The position numbers and the translations under genes were made by a program. The notes below the pieces were generated by a model that worked only from the letters and a program-made list of their open reading frames with translations, had not been told where the DNA came from and searched no databases. Below are positions 1 to 8,307 of a stretch of DNA of 64,000 nucleotides, piece after piece (the stretch's first letter is position 1; each line of letters starts with the position of its first letter). The stretch covers positions 60,060-124,059 of the forward strand of contig NZ_BBWU01000042.1 in the NCBI RefSeq assembly GCF_000974765.1, in the 5' to 3' direction. The stretch comes from Sphingomonas changbaiensis NBRC 104936 (lineage in GTDB: Bacteria > Pseudomonadota > Alphaproteobacteria > Sphingomonadales > Sphingomonadaceae).

Positions 1-1
1 T

Positions 2-217
2 ACCAAGCGCGTCACGCTGGGCGCGGTCTACGCCTCGACCGTGCTCGCGCTGCTCGACGATGAAACGGCGGACCTGAGCGACACCCGTGCATTCCTTGAG
101 CGCCGGATCGAGAACGTCATGCGGTTCGAGCGCTTCAAGGCGGATTTCAAGGCCCGCGCCGAGCATCGGCCCAGCCTCTCCCGGTTCATCGGCCGGCTGC
201 GCTATCCCGCTATTTAG
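2..217 (+). CDS. coq9: COQ9 family protein, C-terminal part (5' truncated by window)
   Basis: The reading frame is open from the window edge and ends at TAG 215-217, giving 71 residues. The segment TKRVTLGAVYASTVLALLDD followed by RAFLERRIENVMRFERFK is typical of the C-terminal half of alphaproteobacterial COQ9 proteins, lipid-binding helper proteins needed for ubiquinone biosynthesis (the known role is to present intermediates to the COQ7-type hydroxylase). The N-terminal TetR-like part lies outside the window. It runs in the same direction as feoAB but is separated from it by a Fur-box-like site, so it is probably a different transcription unit. The family call rests on this C-terminal segment only. 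Confidence 0.75.
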   Translation, partial: TKRVTLGAVYASTVLALLDDETADLSDTRAFLERRIENVMRFERFKADFKARAEHRPSLSRFIGRLRYPAI

Positions 218-218
218 C

Positions 219-237
219 GTTATTGATAATCAATCGC
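219..237 (+). promoter_or_regulatory. Fur-box-like operator upstream of feoAB
   Basis: The sequence GTTATTGATAATCAATCGC matches the classical 19-bp Fur box (GATAATGATAATCATTATC) at 14 of 19 positions, including the full central TGATAATCA. It lies just after the coq9 stop and 20 bases before the feoA start, so a bound repressor would block feoAB transcription in iron-replete cells. This is inference from a motif match; alphaproteobacteria may use Fur, Irr or RirA for iron control. Confidence 0.6.
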
Positions 238-257
238 AGCAAGCTTATTGAAGGCTC

Positions 258-497
258 ATGCGTCTCAGTGACCTTCCGCTGCGCAAGGCCGCGCACATCA
301 GCGAGATCGACTGGTCGTCGCTCGGCGAGGCCGAGGCAAAGCGGCTGCGCGAGCTCGGCTTCGACGAGGGCGTGGCGATCGAGGCCCTGCACAGCGGCAG
401 CTTCTTCAGCCGCGATCCGATCGCCTTTCGCGTCGGCCGCATGACGGTTGCGATTCGCCGCGCCCAGGCAAGCGCGATCCGCGTCGCGCTCGCATGA
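258..497 (+). CDS. feoA: Ferrous iron transport protein FeoA
   Basis: This 79-residue protein has the size and SH3-like pattern of FeoA, with RLRELGFDEGVAIEAL and a later RVGRMTVAIRR strand. FeoA is a small cytoplasmic partner of the Fe(II) permease FeoB. Its last four bases (ATGA, 494-497) overlap the feoB start, so the two genes are translationally coupled. A Fur-box-like site lies 20 bases upstream, which fits iron-regulated expression. Confidence 0.9.
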   Translation: MRLSDLPLRKAAHISEIDWSSLGEAEAKRLRELGFDEGVAIEALHSGSFFSRDPIAFRVGRMTVAIRRAQASAIRVALA

Positions 498-2350
498 ACC
501 CCGCGCCGCTGGTCGCGCTGGTCGGCAATCCCAATGCCGGCAAGTCCTCGCTGTTCAACGCATTGACCGGCGCGCGCCAGAAGGTCGGCAATTATCCCGG
601 CGTCACCGTTGAGCGCCATTCCGGCCGGTTCGCGCTTCAGGATGGCCGCCCGGTCGAGCTGGTCGACCTGCCCGGCGCCTATAGCCTCGAGCCCGCCAGC
701 CCCGACGAGGCGGTGACCCGCGACGTGATCCTGGGCCAGCAGGCCGGCGAACGCCTGCCCGCCGCGCTGATCGTGGTGCTCGACGCGTCGAATCTGGACA
801 ACCATCTGCGCTTTGCGATGCAGCTGATCGGCCTTGGCCTGCCGATCGTGATCGCCCTGAACATGATCGATCTTGCCAAGCGCGACGGGCTGGAGATCGA
901 CACCGCCGTGCTCGCCAGAGAACTTGGCGTGCCGGTGATCGAAACGGTCGCAGTGCGCCGCCGCGGGCTCGAGGAGCTGAAGGCTGCGCTTGCCGAAGCG
1001 GTCGGCGACGGCACGCTGAAGCTGCGTGCCGGGCACGGCTTTGTCCATGAGGATCTGGCGACCGTGCAGCGCCGCGCGCGCGCGCTCGCCGTCAAGGCGA
1101 TCGTGTCGGAAAGCCCGGCGCGGCGCATCACTCATTCGCTCGACGGCATCGCGCTGCACCCGGTGTTCGGGCCGCTGATCCTGGCCGGCCTGCTGTTCGT
1201 GATGTTCCAGGCGGTGTTCAGCTGGAGCCAGGTGCCCGCCGATTGGCTGCAGGCGCAATTCGACGCGCTCGGAGGATGGATCAGCGCGACGCTGCCGGCA
1301 GGCTTTGTCCGTTCGTTGCTGGTCGAAGGCGTGATCGCCGGCGTCGGCGCGGTCGTCGTCTTTCTGCCCCAGATCCTGATCCTGTTCCTGTTCATCCTGA
1401 TCCTGGAGGCGAGCGGCTACATGGTTCGCGCCGCGTTCCTGATGGACCGCATGATGGCGCGCGTGGGCCTGTCGGGCCGTGCGTTCATCCCGCTCCTCTC
1501 GTCCTTCGCCTGCGCGGTGCCGGGCATCATGGCGACGCGCACGATCGACGATCCGAAGGACCGGCTGACGACGATCCTGATCGCGCCGCTGATGACCTGC
1601 TCGGCGCGGCTTCCGGTCTACACGCTGATCATCTCCGCCTTCATTCCAGAGCGCGCGGTGGTTCCCGGCGTCGGGCTGCAGGGGCTGGTGCTGTTCTGCC
1701 TCTACATCGCCGGCGTCAGCGGCGCGTTCGTTGCTGCCCTGGTGCTGCGCCGGACGGTCACCAAAGGCCGCGGCTCGGGCTTCATGATGGAAATGCCCAA
1801 ATATCAATGGCCGCGCTGGCAGGACGTGGCGCTGGGCCTTGTCACCCGCGCACAGATCTTCCTGAAGCGCGCCGGCACCATCATCCTGTTCACGACCGTG
1901 CTGCTCTGGGCGCTCGCATCCTTCCCGCAGGCGCCGGCGGGAGTAAAGCAAAGCGAATATTCAGTTGCCGGACGCATCGCGAGCGGCGTCGAGACGGTGG
2001 TCAGACCGATCGGCTTCAACCACGACATCGCCCTCGCCCTGATCCCGGCGATGGCGGCGCGCGAAGTGGCGGTGTCGGCGATCGCGACCGTCTACGCGAT
2101 CGACGCCAATGGCGATGCGGCCGCCAGCCAGCAGCTCGAGACCCGCCTCGGTGCTGCCTGGCCGCTGCCGACCGCGCTCGCCTTCCTCGCCTGGTTCGTG
2201 TTCGCGCCGCAGTGCATCTCAACGATCGCCGTCACCAGGCGGGAGACCAACGGCTGGAAATGGCCCGGCTTCATGGTCGCCTATCTTTTTGCGGTGGCCT
2301 ATGTCGCGGCCGGCCTCACCTACTGGACCGCAACCGCGCTCGGCCTCTAA
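494..2350 (+). CDS. feoB: Ferrous iron transporter FeoB
   Basis: This 618-residue protein imports Fe(II) across the inner membrane. Residues 1 to about 170 form the G domain: G1 GNPNAGKS at 11-18, G2 in NYPGVTVE, G3 DLPG and G4 NMID. A linker is followed by the polytopic membrane part with the two Gate domains; the segment SFACAVPGIMATR contains the conserved Cys expected in the pore. The length is normal for alphaproteobacterial FeoB, which is shorter than the 773-residue E. coli protein. It overlaps feoA by ATGA. No feoC follows; the next gene is ssb, 30 bases away. Confidence 0.96.
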   Translation: MNPAPLVALVGNPNAGKSSLFNALTGARQKVGNYPGVTVERHSGRFALQDGRPVELVDLPGAYSLEPASPDEAVTRDVILGQQAGERLPAALIVVLDASNLDNHLRFAMQLIGLGLPIVIALNMIDLAKRDGLEIDTAVLARELGVPVIETVAVRRRGLEELKAALAEAVGDGTLKLRAGHGFVHEDLATVQRRARALAVKAIVSESPARRITHSLDGIALHPVFGPLILAGLLFVMFQAVFSWSQVPADWLQAQFDALGGWISATLPAGFVRSLLVEGVIAGVGAVVVFLPQILILFLFILILEASGYMVRAAFLMDRMMARVGLSGRAFIPLLSSFACAVPGIMATRTIDDPKDRLTTILIAPLMTCSARLPVYTLIISAFIPERAVVPGVGLQGLVLFCLYIAGVSGAFVAALVLRRTVTKGRGSGFMMEMPKYQWPRWQDVALGLVTRAQIFLKRAGTIILFTTVLLWALASFPQAPAGVKQSEYSVAGRIASGVETVVRPIGFNHDIALALIPAMAAREVAVSAIATVYAIDANGDAAASQQLETRLGAAWPLPTALAFLAWFVFAPQCISTIAVTRRETNGWKWPGFMVAYLFAVAYVAAGLTYWTATALGL

Positions 2351-2380
2351 AGAACTCCGAACCCCAGTCAGGAGCAGGAC

Positions 2381-2911
2381 GTGGCAGGCAGCGTGAACAA
2401 GGTGATTCTGGTCGGCAATCTCGGCGCCGATCCGGAATCGCGGGCGATGAACAGCGGCGGCGAGGTGGTGAACTTCAACGTCGCCACCAGCGAGCGCTGG
2501 AAGGACCGCGACGGCAACCAACAGGAAAAGACCGAGTGGCACCGCGTCGTGATCTTCAACGAAAATCTCGGCCGCGTCGCCAAGCAGTATCTGCGCAAGG
2601 GCTCCAGCGTCTATCTGGAAGGCCAGCTGCAGACCCGCAAATGGACCGACCAGAACGGCCAGGACAAATACACGACCGAGGTGGTGCTGCAGCGCTTCCG
2701 CGGCGAGCTGGTGCTGCTCGGCGGCCGTGAAGGCGGCGGTTCGGGCGGTGGCGACTGGGGCAGCCAGGATCGCGGCAATTTCGGCGGCGGCGGCCAGACT
2801 CCGTCGGGCGGTTTCGGCGGCGGTCGCGGCAGCAGCGGCGGCGCCGGCGGAGGCGGCCGCGGCGGCCCAAGCCCGTTCGACAGCGATCTGGACGACGACG
2901 TCCCCTTCTAA
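2381..2911 (+). CDS. ssb: Single-stranded DNA-binding protein SSB
   Basis: This 176-residue protein starts with GTG, preceded by an AGGAG-like ribosome site. The first 110 residues form the OB fold ([16 protein letters not shown], then [19 protein letters not shown]). A long Gly/Ser-rich linker leads to the acidic tip DDDVPF, which recruits replication and repair proteins. It coats single-stranded DNA during replication, recombination and repair. The gene follows feoB closely but is functionally unrelated to it. Confidence 0.97.
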   Translation: MAGSVNKVILVGNLGADPESRAMNSGGEVVNFNVATSERWKDRDGNQQEKTEWHRVVIFNENLGRVAKQYLRKGSSVYLEGQLQTRKWTDQNGQDKYTTEVVLQRFRGELVLLGGREGGGSGGGDWGSQDRGNFGGGGQTPSGGFGGGRGSSGGAGGGGRGGPSPFDSDLDDDVPF

Positions 2912-2982
2912 GACGGTCAACCGCGGAACAGCAGGCCCGATTCGGGCGTCTCACAGGCAGTCGTTTGCTTGCGAGAGACCCC

Positions 2983-3228
2983 ATGGCCGGAATCGTCATC
3001 ACTGCCCTGTTTGCGATCAGCATGTGGGCGGCGATCTGGCTGCTGGCGGGCCGCAAGCGGCGTGCCGAGCCCCCCGGCCCTCCGGGCCAGCTCACCCCCG
3101 CCGAGCGGCGGCGGCTTTACAAGCGGCTGGGGATCGACCCGGTGGTGATGGCGCGGCAACGCTCCTATGGCTGGACGGTCGCAAGGCCGCGGCCGGACGT
3201 GCAGCGGAAGCGCAGCACCCGCGCCTAA
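2983..3228 (+). CDS. Small single-pass membrane protein of unknown function
   Basis: This 81-residue protein begins MAGIVITALFAISMWAAIWL, a single hydrophobic segment. A basic, proline-rich cytoplasmic part follows, with RRRLYKRLGIDPVVM and a charged C terminus. I chose the ATG at 2983 because GAGAG lies just upstream; a TTG at 2965 would add six residues. It sits alone between ssb and the convergent DUF177 gene, overlapping the latter's stop by four bases. I do not recognise the family, and coding status is probable rather than certain. Confidence 0.55.
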   Translation: MAGIVITALFAISMWAAIWLLAGRKRRAEPPGPPGQLTPAERRRLYKRLGIDPVVMARQRSYGWTVARPRPDVQRKRSTRA

Positions 3229-3755
3229 TCGTCCTTCTGCATCCGCTCCTTGAGCGCTCTCAGCGCGGCGAACGGCCCCATGTCGGCCTCGCCGCCCATT
3301 CCGGCCTCCTGCAATGCGGCATCGGCCCTTGCGGAGCGCGGAAACGGATCGAGCGCCAGCGCCAGCGTTTCCGCGGCCAGCTCGCCCAGGTCGATCCGAC
3401 CGCCTTCGAGGGGCAACGTGTCGCAATCCTCAGCGCTCAGCTCCAGCTCCTCGTCGGCCGCGTGCGCATAGGCATCCGGCACGAAACGCACATTGAAGGG
3501 CGCGTCGACATGGGCCGGCAGCGGCTCGTCGGTCACGACGCAGCTTTGCACCACATCGGCCCGGACATGCCCGTCGGCGTGGAGGATGCCGGCGCGCCGA
3601 ACCAGCCGCACGTCGGCCGACAGGCTGTCGATCGCCTTCAGCCCGAACCGGCCCGCAAGCCGCCGGCGCTCGGCCTCGTCGGCCGAAATCTCGACCTGCC
3701 GCGGCGCTTCGGAAATCGTGTCCGCGTCGACGGTGCGAGAGAACTCCGGGGTCAC
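3225..3755 (-). CDS. YceD family (DUF177) protein
   Basis: This 176-residue protein has the pattern of the YceD/DUF177 family. It has an N-terminal region ending in a conserved C-x-V-T-x-E/D-P segment (CVVTDEPLP), followed by an acidic stretch and GGRIDLGELAAETLALALDPFPR near the C terminus. In E. coli, YceD lies upstream of rpmF and is linked to 23S rRNA and ribosome maturation; its role here is inferred from the family. Its start overlaps the end of the upstream chaperone gene (ATGA), so the two are co-translated, an arrangement common in alphaproteobacteria. Confidence 0.88.
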   Translation of the reverse strand: MTPEFSRTVDADTISEAPRQVEISADEAERRRLAGRFGLKAIDSLSADVRLVRRAGILHADGHVRADVVQSCVVTDEPLPAHVDAPFNVRFVPDAYAHAADEELELSAEDCDTLPLEGGRIDLGELAAETLALALDPFPRSARADAALQEAGMGGEADMGPFAALRALKERMQKDD

Positions 3756-4264
3756 GGCAACATCCCGGCGACGATCGACTCGGCCGGTGCCGCATGCAGG
3801 CCAAGGTAGAGGGCGCGCAGTCGCTCGGCGGTGTGCTCGAGGGCGGCGGCCGGCGGCTCGACCCCGCGATACAGGTTGCGCACCAGCGCCGCCTCGAACT
3901 CGCCGGCACGCAGCCCTTCGCGATAGGCACCGATTCGCCCGCCCAGCGCGCCCATCATCTTGCCGACATGCTTGCCGACGACCATGTCGCCAACGCCGAT
4001 CTCGCGCAGCTGGCTGTCCATGTCGTGGACGAACAGCTCGACCAGCCAGGCGACATTCTGCCGTTGCTCCGCTTCCAGCTCCAGCCGTGCGATCACCAGC
4101 GCCAGGATCGCGGCGATCATCTCGAACCGCCCGTCGATCGTGTCGGGCACGCCGCCTTCGCGGTACCAGTGCGGCGCGCGGCCCTGCGCCACCACTTCGT
4201 TATAAAGCGGCCGCACCGCTTCGTTTGCATTGGGTCGGCCGAACAGCCGGTCGATGAAGGACAT
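3752..4264 (-). CDS. Ubiquinol-cytochrome c chaperone (CBP3/UQCC1 family)
   Basis: This 170-residue protein begins MSFIDRLFGRPNANEAVRPL. The family hallmarks are an aromatic HWYREGGVPDTIDGRFEM and then VELFVHDMDSQLREIGVGDM, the CBP3-type chaperone core that helps assemble cytochrome b of the bc1 complex. I used the ATG at 4264; an upstream in-frame extension of 15 residues is basic and unlike the family. It overlaps the DUF177 gene downstream and is divergent from bamE. Confidence 0.88.
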   Translation of the reverse strand: MSFIDRLFGRPNANEAVRPLYNEVVAQGRAPHWYREGGVPDTIDGRFEMIAAILALVIARLELEAEQRQNVAWLVELFVHDMDSQLREIGVGDMVVGKHVGKMMGALGGRIGAYREGLRAGEFEAALVRNLYRGVEPPAAALEHTAERLRALYLGLHAAPAESIVAGMLP

Positions 4265-4362
4265 GGGACTCCGAGGCGCACGCGCTTGTGCCCGCGCCTT
4301 GCGAAGCATATTGAGGCGGCGGACGGCGAGCGCAATGCTCGTCTGGCGTCCGGGAGAGTCGA

Positions 4363-4845
4363 ATGAGTTCGTTGAAGCGGCGCGTGATTACCGGCGCCGC
4401 GCTTGCAGGCGCGATGGTCCTGTCGACCGGTTGCACGCGCATCGTCGGACACCAGGGATATCTGGTCGACAAACAATTGGTGGCGACGGTCCAGCCCGGC
4501 ATCGACAACAAACAGTCGGTGCAGAAGGTGCTGGGGCTGCCCAGCTTCACCGGCCAGTTCACCGACAATGACTGGTATTATGTCTCGCGCCAGACGAAGC
4601 AGCTCGCCTTCGGATTGCCGAAGCCGACCGACGAAACGGTGCTCCACGTCCGCTTCGATGATGCCGGCAACGTCACGCAGGTCGAGCAGACGGGCCTCGA
4701 GCGAGTCGCGCGCATCGATCCGATCAAGGACAAGACGCCGACGCTTGGCCGCAAGCACGGCTTCTTCGAGGATCTGTTCGGCAATATCGGCCGCGTCGGC
4801 ACTTTGCCCGGCGGCACGGGCCCGAGCGACAACACGGGCGGTTGA
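4363..4845 (+). CDS. bamE: Outer membrane protein assembly factor BamE
   Basis: This 160-residue lipoprotein has an N-terminal signal ending in a lipobox-like LSTGC (Cys at about residue 24). The SmpA/OmlA domain follows: VQPGIDNKQSVQKVLGLPS, then DNDWYYVSRQTKQLAF and an LHVRFDDAGNV strand. BamE is a small lipoprotein of the BAM machine that inserts beta-barrel proteins into the outer membrane. The C terminus is a glycine-rich tail. It is divergent from the bc1 chaperone gene and convergent with maeB, with a hairpin between the stops. Confidence 0.93.
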   Translation: MSSLKRRVITGAALAGAMVLSTGCTRIVGHQGYLVDKQLVATVQPGIDNKQSVQKVLGLPSFTGQFTDNDWYYVSRQTKQLAFGLPKPTDETVLHVRFDDAGNVTQVEQTGLERVARIDPIKDKTPTLGRKHGFFEDLFGNIGRVGTLPGGTGPSDNTGG

Positions 4846-4848
4846 TCC

Positions 4849-4867
4849 CCTCTCCTTATGGGAGAGG
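4849..4867. terminator. Short hairpin between convergent bamE and maeB
   Basis: CCTCTCC (4849-4855) pairs with GGAGAGG (4861-4867) across a five-base loop and is followed by TGTTT. It lies between the bamE stop and the maeB stop, so it could act as a bidirectional terminator. The U tract is weak. A near-identical stem occurs upstream of thrS at 18832-18850, so it may belong to a repeat family rather than be a dedicated terminator. Confidence 0.5.
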
Positions 4868-4875
4868 TGTTTCAG

Positions 4876-7140
4876 TCACCGCGCGATTCCGCTCGCGGCG
4901 AGCACTGCCAGCGTCACCAGCTCCGTCGCGCGACTCGCCATCGTCGCCACCTGGACCGGCTTCGCCATGCCGACCAGCATCGGCCCGATCACCGAATCGC
5001 CGCCGAGCTCGCGTAGCAGCTTGGCGGAGATGTTGGCCGACTGGAGGCCCGGCATCACCAGCACGTTGGCTGGCCCGGACAGGCGGCTGAACGGATAGCT
5101 GGCCATCACGCGCGGGTTCAGCGCGACGTCGGGCGACATCTCGCCTTCATATTCGAAGCTGACGCCGCGCTGATCGAGCAGTGCGACCGCGCCGCGGATA
5201 TTGTCGAGGAAATCGCCGGCCGGATTGCCGAACGTCGAATAGCTCAGGAAGGCGACTCGCGGCTCCTGCCCCATCCGGCGCGCGACAGCCGCCGTCTGTT
5301 CGGCGATGTCGGCGAGTTCGGACGCCGAGGGCCGCTCGTTCACGGTGGTGTCGGCCATGAAGACGGTATGGGTCTGGCCGACGAGCACGTGAATCCCGAA
5401 CGGGATCGTGCCCTCGACCGGATCGAGCACGCGGCGAAGCTCGCGCATCGACTGCGCATAGGTGCGGGTGACGCCGGTAATCATCGCGTCGACCTCGCCG
5501 AGATCCAGCAGCAGCGAACCGAAGATGTTCCGCTCCTGATTGACCATCCGCTCGCATTCGCGGCGCAGATAGCCGCGGCGCTGCAGCCGCTCGTAAAGCC
5601 GATCGACCATCTGCGGCACGAGCGGCGAGTTACGGCTGTTGTGCACCTCGAACGACTGCGGATCGTCGACGCCCAGCGCCTTCAGCCGGTCGTAAACGTC
5701 GTCGCGGCCGACCAGCACGGGGATGCCGTAACCGCCGTCGCGGAACTGGATCGCCGCGCGCAGCACGACTTCCTCCTCGCCTTCCGCGAACAGCACGCGC
5801 TTCGGGTTCGCGCGCGCGGCTTCATAGGCGAGCGTCAACACCGACGTGGTCGGGTTCAGCCGCCCCTTCAGCGCCTGCCGATAGCTGTCGAGGTCCAGGA
5901 TAGGCCGGGTCGCAACGCCCGAATCCATAGCGGCCTTGGCGACCGCGGCGGGAACGACCTCCATCAGCCGCGGATCGAATGGGGCGGGAATGATATAGTC
6001 GGCGCCGAAGCTGTGCGCCTTGCCGCCATAGGCCGCCGCGACTTCCTCCGGCACGGCCTCCCGCGCCAATTCGGCCAGTGCCTGGGCAGCGGCGATCTTC
6101 ATCTCGTCGTTGATCGCGGTCGCCCGCACGTCGAGCGCCCCGCGGAAGATGAACGGAAAGCCGAGCACGTTGTTGACCTGGTTCGGATAATCCGACCGGC
6201 CGGTGGCGACGATTGCGTCGGGCCGCGCGGCCTTGGCCTCGGGCGGAGTGATTTCGGGATCGGGATTGGCCATCGCGAAGATGATCGGCTTGGGCGCCAT
6301 CGCCATCACCATTTCGGGCTTCAGCGCGCCGGCGGCCGAAAGGCCCAGGAAAATATCGGCGCCCTCCAGCGCTTCGGCGAGCGTGCGCCGATCGGTCTTC
6401 GCCGCGTGTGCGGACTTCCACTGGTCCATGCTTTCGGTGCGGCCCTGGTAGATCACGCCCTTGCGGTCGCACATGATCACATGATCGTGGCGCACGCCCA
6501 TCGCCTTGATCAGCGCCGTGCAGGCGATCGCCGCGGCGCCCGCGCCGTTCACGACCACCTTCACGTCCTTCAGGTCGCGCCCGGTCAGATAGCAGGCGTT
6601 GATCAGCCCGGCCGCGGTGATGATCGCGGTGCCGTGCTGATCGTCGTGCATGACCGGGATCTTCATCCGCTCCTTAAGCGCCTGCTCGATGATGAAGCAG
6701 GCCGGCGCGGCGATGTCCTCGAGATTGATGCCGCCGAAGCTCGGTTCGAGCAGGGCGACGGCGTTGATGAAGGCTTCCGCGTCCTCGGTCGCGACCTCGA
6801 GGTCGATCGAATCGACATCGGCGAAGCGCTTGAACAGCACCGCCTTGCCTTCCATCACCGGCTTGGAGGCGAGCGCGCCCAGATTGCCGAGGCCCAGGAT
6901 CGCCGTGCCGTTCGAGATCACCGCGACCAGATTTCCCTTGGCGGTATAATCGTAGGCAGTGGCCGGATCCTCGGCGATCGCGCGTACGGGGACGGCGACC
7001 CCCGGCGAGTAAGCGAGGCTCAGATCGCGCTGGGTGGCCATCGGCTTGGAGGCGACGATCTCGATCTTGCCGGGTCGGCCGGCCGAGTGAAACAACAGCG
7101 CTTCGCGTTCCGAGAATTGAACGTTCGCACCTTCACTCAT
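4876..7140 (-). CDS. maeB: NADP-dependent malic enzyme with C-terminal phosphotransacetylase-like domain
   Basis: This 754-residue protein converts malate to pyruvate and CO2 with NADP. Residues 1 to about 425 form the malic enzyme domain (LAYSPGVAVPVRAIAEDP near the N terminus, VVNGAGAAAIACTALI for the nucleotide fold). From about residue 430 a phosphotransacetylase-like domain follows (AEGEEEVVLRAA, GVTRTYAQSMRELRRVL), as is usual for MaeB proteins and thought to be regulatory. The ATG at 7140 has GAGGGGG eight bases upstream; a start at 7167 is possible but less likely. It is divergent from pyrD. Confidence 0.95.
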   Translation of the reverse strand: MSEGANVQFSEREALLFHSAGRPGKIEIVASKPMATQRDLSLAYSPGVAVPVRAIAEDPATAYDYTAKGNLVAVISNGTAILGLGNLGALASKPVMEGKAVLFKRFADVDSIDLEVATEDAEAFINAVALLEPSFGGINLEDIAAPACFIIEQALKERMKIPVMHDDQHGTAIITAAGLINACYLTGRDLKDVKVVVNGAGAAAIACTALIKAMGVRHDHVIMCDRKGVIYQGRTESMDQWKSAHAAKTDRRTLAEALEGADIFLGLSAAGALKPEMVMAMAPKPIIFAMANPDPEITPPEAKAARPDAIVATGRSDYPNQVNNVLGFPFIFRGALDVRATAINDEMKIAAAQALAELAREAVPEEVAAAYGGKAHSFGADYIIPAPFDPRLMEVVPAAVAKAAMDSGVATRPILDLDSYRQALKGRLNPTTSVLTLAYEAARANPKRVLFAEGEEEVVLRAAIQFRDGGYGIPVLVGRDDVYDRLKALGVDDPQSFEVHNSRNSPLVPQMVDRLYERLQRRGYLRRECERMVNQERNIFGSLLLDLGEVDAMITGVTRTYAQSMRELRRVLDPVEGTIPFGIHVLVGQTHTVFMADTTVNERPSASELADIAEQTAAVARRMGQEPRVAFLSYSTFGNPAGDFLDNIRGAVALLDQRGVSFEYEGEMSPDVALNPRVMASYPFSRLSGPANVLVMPGLQSANISAKLLRELGGDSVIGPMLVGMAKPVQVATMASRATELVTLAVLAASGIAR

Positions 7141-7231
7141 CGGCTTGTCCCCCTCACGGCTCGGCATTTTGTCTTCCCTAGAGGCCGATGCTCAGGCTTT
7201 CCAGTGCGCCTGCACGTGCTATCGCGCAAGC

Positions 7232-8263
7232 GTGCCGCTTTATCCGCTGTTCCGCCCGCTGATTCACGCCCTCGATGCCGAGCAGGCGCACCGGTTGACC
7301 ATCGCCACGCTGAAGCACCTGCCGCCGCTCGGGACGCCAGAGGCGGACCCGGTCCTCACGTCCAAAGTGGCAGGGCTGCATTTTACCAACCCGGTCGGAC
7401 TCGCCGCCGGGTTCGACAAGGATGCCGAAGTACCGGCGCAGATGCTTGGCTTCGGCTTTGGGTTCGTCGAGGTAGGAACGCTGACGCCGCTGCCCCAGGC
7501 CGGCAATCCGCGCCCACGCCTGTTCCGGCTGACCGAGGACCACGCCGTCATCAACCGGATGGGATTCAACAATGGCGGCCAAGTGGATGCACTCTCGCGC
7601 CTGAGAAAGCTCCGGCACCGGGCGGGACCGATCGGCGTGAACATCGGCGCGAACAAGGATTCCGCCGACCGCATCGCGGACTATGCGACCGGTGCGCGGG
7701 CGATGGCCGAGGTTGCCGACTATCTGACGATCAACATCAGTTCCCCGAACACGCCGGGACTGCGCGCGCTCCAAAGCGCCACGGCGCTCAAGGAGCTGCT
7801 GCATGGCGTCATGGGCGCGCTGGCGGCGCCGAAGCCCGTGTTCCTGAAAGTCGCGCCGGACCTGGAGCGGGACGAGATCGACCCGATCGCCCGCGTCGCG
7901 ATCGACGGCGGTGTCGCGGCCCTGATCGTCGCAAACACGACCGTGTCGCGTCCGCCGCTCAGGTCCGCGTGCGCCGCAGAGACGGGGGGCCTGTCCGGCG
8001 CTCCACTGGCAGCGCTGGCCCGCGAGCGGCTGCACGATTTTCGCTCCGCGACTGGCGGTGCGCTGCCGCTGATCTCCGCGGGGGGCATCGACAGTGCCGA
8101 CGAGGCCTATGCGCGAATCCGCGCAGGCGCGTCGCTGGTCCAGCTCTATTCGGCCTTGGTCTATGAAGGCCCCGGCCTCGCGCGGCGGATCGCGCGCGGG
8201 GTGGCGAACCGGATGCGGCGCGACGGCTTCGTCTCTGTCGCGGAGGCTATGGGGCCGGCGTGA
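7232..8263 (+). CDS. pyrD: Dihydroorotate dehydrogenase, quinone-dependent (class 2)
   Basis: This 343-residue flavoprotein catalyses the fourth step of pyrimidine synthesis and passes electrons to ubiquinone. The GTG start at 7232 gives MPLYPLFRPLIHALDAEQAH, the usual N-terminal membrane-associating helix of class 2 enzymes. An ATG-less extension back to 7145 is unlike the family. Visible family segments are LTNPVGLAAGFDKD-like FTNPVGLAAGFDKDAEVP, RMGFNNGGQV, NIGANKDS, ISSPNTPGLR (catalytic Ser region) and ISAGGIDSADEAYARI. It is followed after 44 bases by ggt. Confidence 0.95.
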   Translation: MPLYPLFRPLIHALDAEQAHRLTIATLKHLPPLGTPEADPVLTSKVAGLHFTNPVGLAAGFDKDAEVPAQMLGFGFGFVEVGTLTPLPQAGNPRPRLFRLTEDHAVINRMGFNNGGQVDALSRLRKLRHRAGPIGVNIGANKDSADRIADYATGARAMAEVADYLTINISSPNTPGLRALQSATALKELLHGVMGALAAPKPVFLKVAPDLERDEIDPIARVAIDGGVAALIVANTTVSRPPLRSACAAETGGLSGAPLAALARERLHDFRSATGGALPLISAGGIDSADEAYARIRAGASLVQLYSALVYEGPGLARRIARGVANRMRRDGFVSVAEAMGPA

Positions 8264-8307
8264 AGTCGCACTTGCCCAATTGATACCGCTCACTAGGGTC
8301 GCGCGCC

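Noticed and set aside
5368..8166. A 932-codon plus-strand frame opposite maeB running into pyrD
   Set aside because: Antisense to maeB and out of frame with pyrD; no family similarity and composition typical of a shadow frame.
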